Assembly: GCA_021773135.1 (NCBI GenBank)
Contig: JAJFKP010000055.1
Location: 62,001 to 126,000 of the forward strand
Length of the DNA stretch: 64,000 bases
Origin: Woeseiaceae bacterium
Lineage (GTDB): Bacteria > Pseudomonadota > Gammaproteobacteria > Steroidobacterales > Woeseiaceae
Direction: 5' to 3'
The translations under genes and the position numbers were made by a program. Below the pieces are notes generated by a model, which saw nothing but the letters and a program-made list of their open reading frames with translations, had not been told where the DNA came from and searched no databases. Shown here one piece after another: positions 63,356 to 64,000 of this stretch (position 1 is the first letter of the stretch; every line of letters starts with the position of its first letter).

Positions 63356-64000
63356 ATGTTCGATCAACGCTCGGCGATCCTCGCCAGCATCGCCGCAGCC
63401 ATTGTTGGCTGGGCGATATTCATGGGGCTTCCGATACGGGTTGGCGCATTTGTCGACTTTCGTAGCTTCACTGAAGAACAGGTCGGCTACCTCGCTTCGG
63501 CGGACCTTGGAACAGGTCGGCTACCTCGCTTCGGCGGACCTTGGCGGCATGTTTGTCTCATCCATCATTGTCTCAATGAATATTGCGAAGATGGACCGTC
63601 GTTTTTGGGTCACAGCGGGCATTGGTGTAGCGATCGTTGCTGACATCTTTTCTATCTATAGCGACGACTTCTGGTCGATGATGGGGATTCGCCTACTCGC
63701 TGGAACTGGGACCGGATTCTGTTGCAGCATCGCACTGGCAAACCTCGCGGCAACAACTGAAACAGCTCGCAATTTTTCTTTGCTCGTATTCGCATTTGTT
63801 TTCGTCAACTTTCTCGAACTGTATTCACTCGAAGTCATCAGTGATCTTTGGGGGGTCAGCGGCATTTTTGGAACATTTATCAGTATCAACCTGATTTGCC
63901 TGCTGGCGTGGCCATTTTTACCCCGCGGTAAAGTCGCGACCAATAACGCCCTTGGCAGGAGCGAGGTCGAAATGGCGGTGAGGACCGGCACGCCCGCCAT
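63356..64000 (+). pseudogene. MFS transporter gene broken by a 34-bp tandem duplication (3' end beyond window)
   Basis: Frame 1 (MFDQRSAILASIAAAIV ... SFTEEQVGYLASADLG) runs into the duplication and then off frame, ending 63643. Taking out one copy restores a continuous frame SADLGGMFVSSIIVSMNIAK and further helices (MGIRLLAGTGTGFCCSIALAN) to the window edge. That is the pattern of an MFS protein. Either a true mutation, a reversible slipped-strand state, or a sequencing/assembly error. Confidence 0.75.
63476..63544 (+). repeat. Exact tandem duplication, 34-bp unit, causing a frameshift
   Basis: The unit begins AACAGGTCGGC and ends GGACCTTGG and occurs twice without mismatch, with one shared base before it. 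34 is not a multiple of three, so the duplication shifts the MFS frame by +1. Confidence 0.95.

Overview
The window looks like chromosomal DNA of a free-living, aerobic, probably marine gammaproteobacterium. I infer a Woeseiaceae-like or similar lineage, but no rRNA or ribosomal marker is present to confirm it. The reasons are a ydbH-ynbE-ydbL locus, a Blc lipocalin, a GlyGly-CTERM cyclophilin, a TonB-type protein, many Tat and lipoprotein signals, intermediate GC content, and many secreted peptidases. There are no rRNA or tRNA genes, no CRISPR array, no prophage and no intact insertion sequence that I can see.

Layout. 1-10 kb: an SLC13/TrkA-C permease (cut by the window edge, TTG start), a DUF547 protein, a Zn metallopeptidase, an RND efflux permease/adaptor operon behind a perfect 24-bp palindrome, and a secreted acid phosphatase/RarD pair. 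10-16 kb: an S41 protease lipoprotein, then a respiratory module with a single-chain fusion of all catalytic parts of a cbb3 oxidase (CcoN+CcoO+two CcoP-like hemes), a small membrane protein and a TsdA-like diheme cytochrome. 16-22 kb (minus strand): a secreted protein made of two copies of one unknown domain, a Tat-exported DsrE-like protein, an M28 peptidase, and a PspA/membrane protein/vWA operon. 22-31 kb: DUF4404, VOC, a small exported protein sharing the RND-pump palindrome, an HD phosphohydrolase, a penicillin-acylase-family lipoprotein, and a response regulator/kinase/metallo-beta-lactamase-fold operon.

31-47 kb: a minus operon of periplasmic two-domain VOC protein, Tat-exported Fe/Mn-SOD-like protein, alkaline phosphatase and YkgJ; a plus run of serine hydrolases, GlyGly-CTERM cyclophilin, membrane protein and a cytoplasmic reductive-dehalogenase-like Fe-S protein; an esterase, a canonical M20 peptidase, and a minus operon of DUF885 protein, Blc lipocalin and an M20-fold protein that lacks the usual catalytic residues. 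47-58 kb: MarR regulator, 2-hydroxyacid dehydrogenase, group II truncated haemoglobin, then a minus operon of sensor kinase, double-receiver protein and TonB-domain protein, then ydbH-ynbE-ydbL and EcsC. 58-64 kb: an outer-membrane barrel, an orphan Hpt domain, a Cas4/DUF2779-type nuclease, a palindromic tandem repeat array, a secreted amidohydrolase, and an MFS transporter broken by an exact 34-bp tandem duplication.

How the genes work together: the strongest themes are (i) a compact thiosulfate/cytochrome-to-oxygen chain, (ii) envelope maintenance and stress (RND pump, PspA-vWA, YdbH bridge, Blc, two sensor systems), and (iii) extracellular peptide and ester degradation. Most function calls rest on motifs I could read in the translations; start codons were moved from the longest frame where a signal peptide and ribosome binding site agreed.
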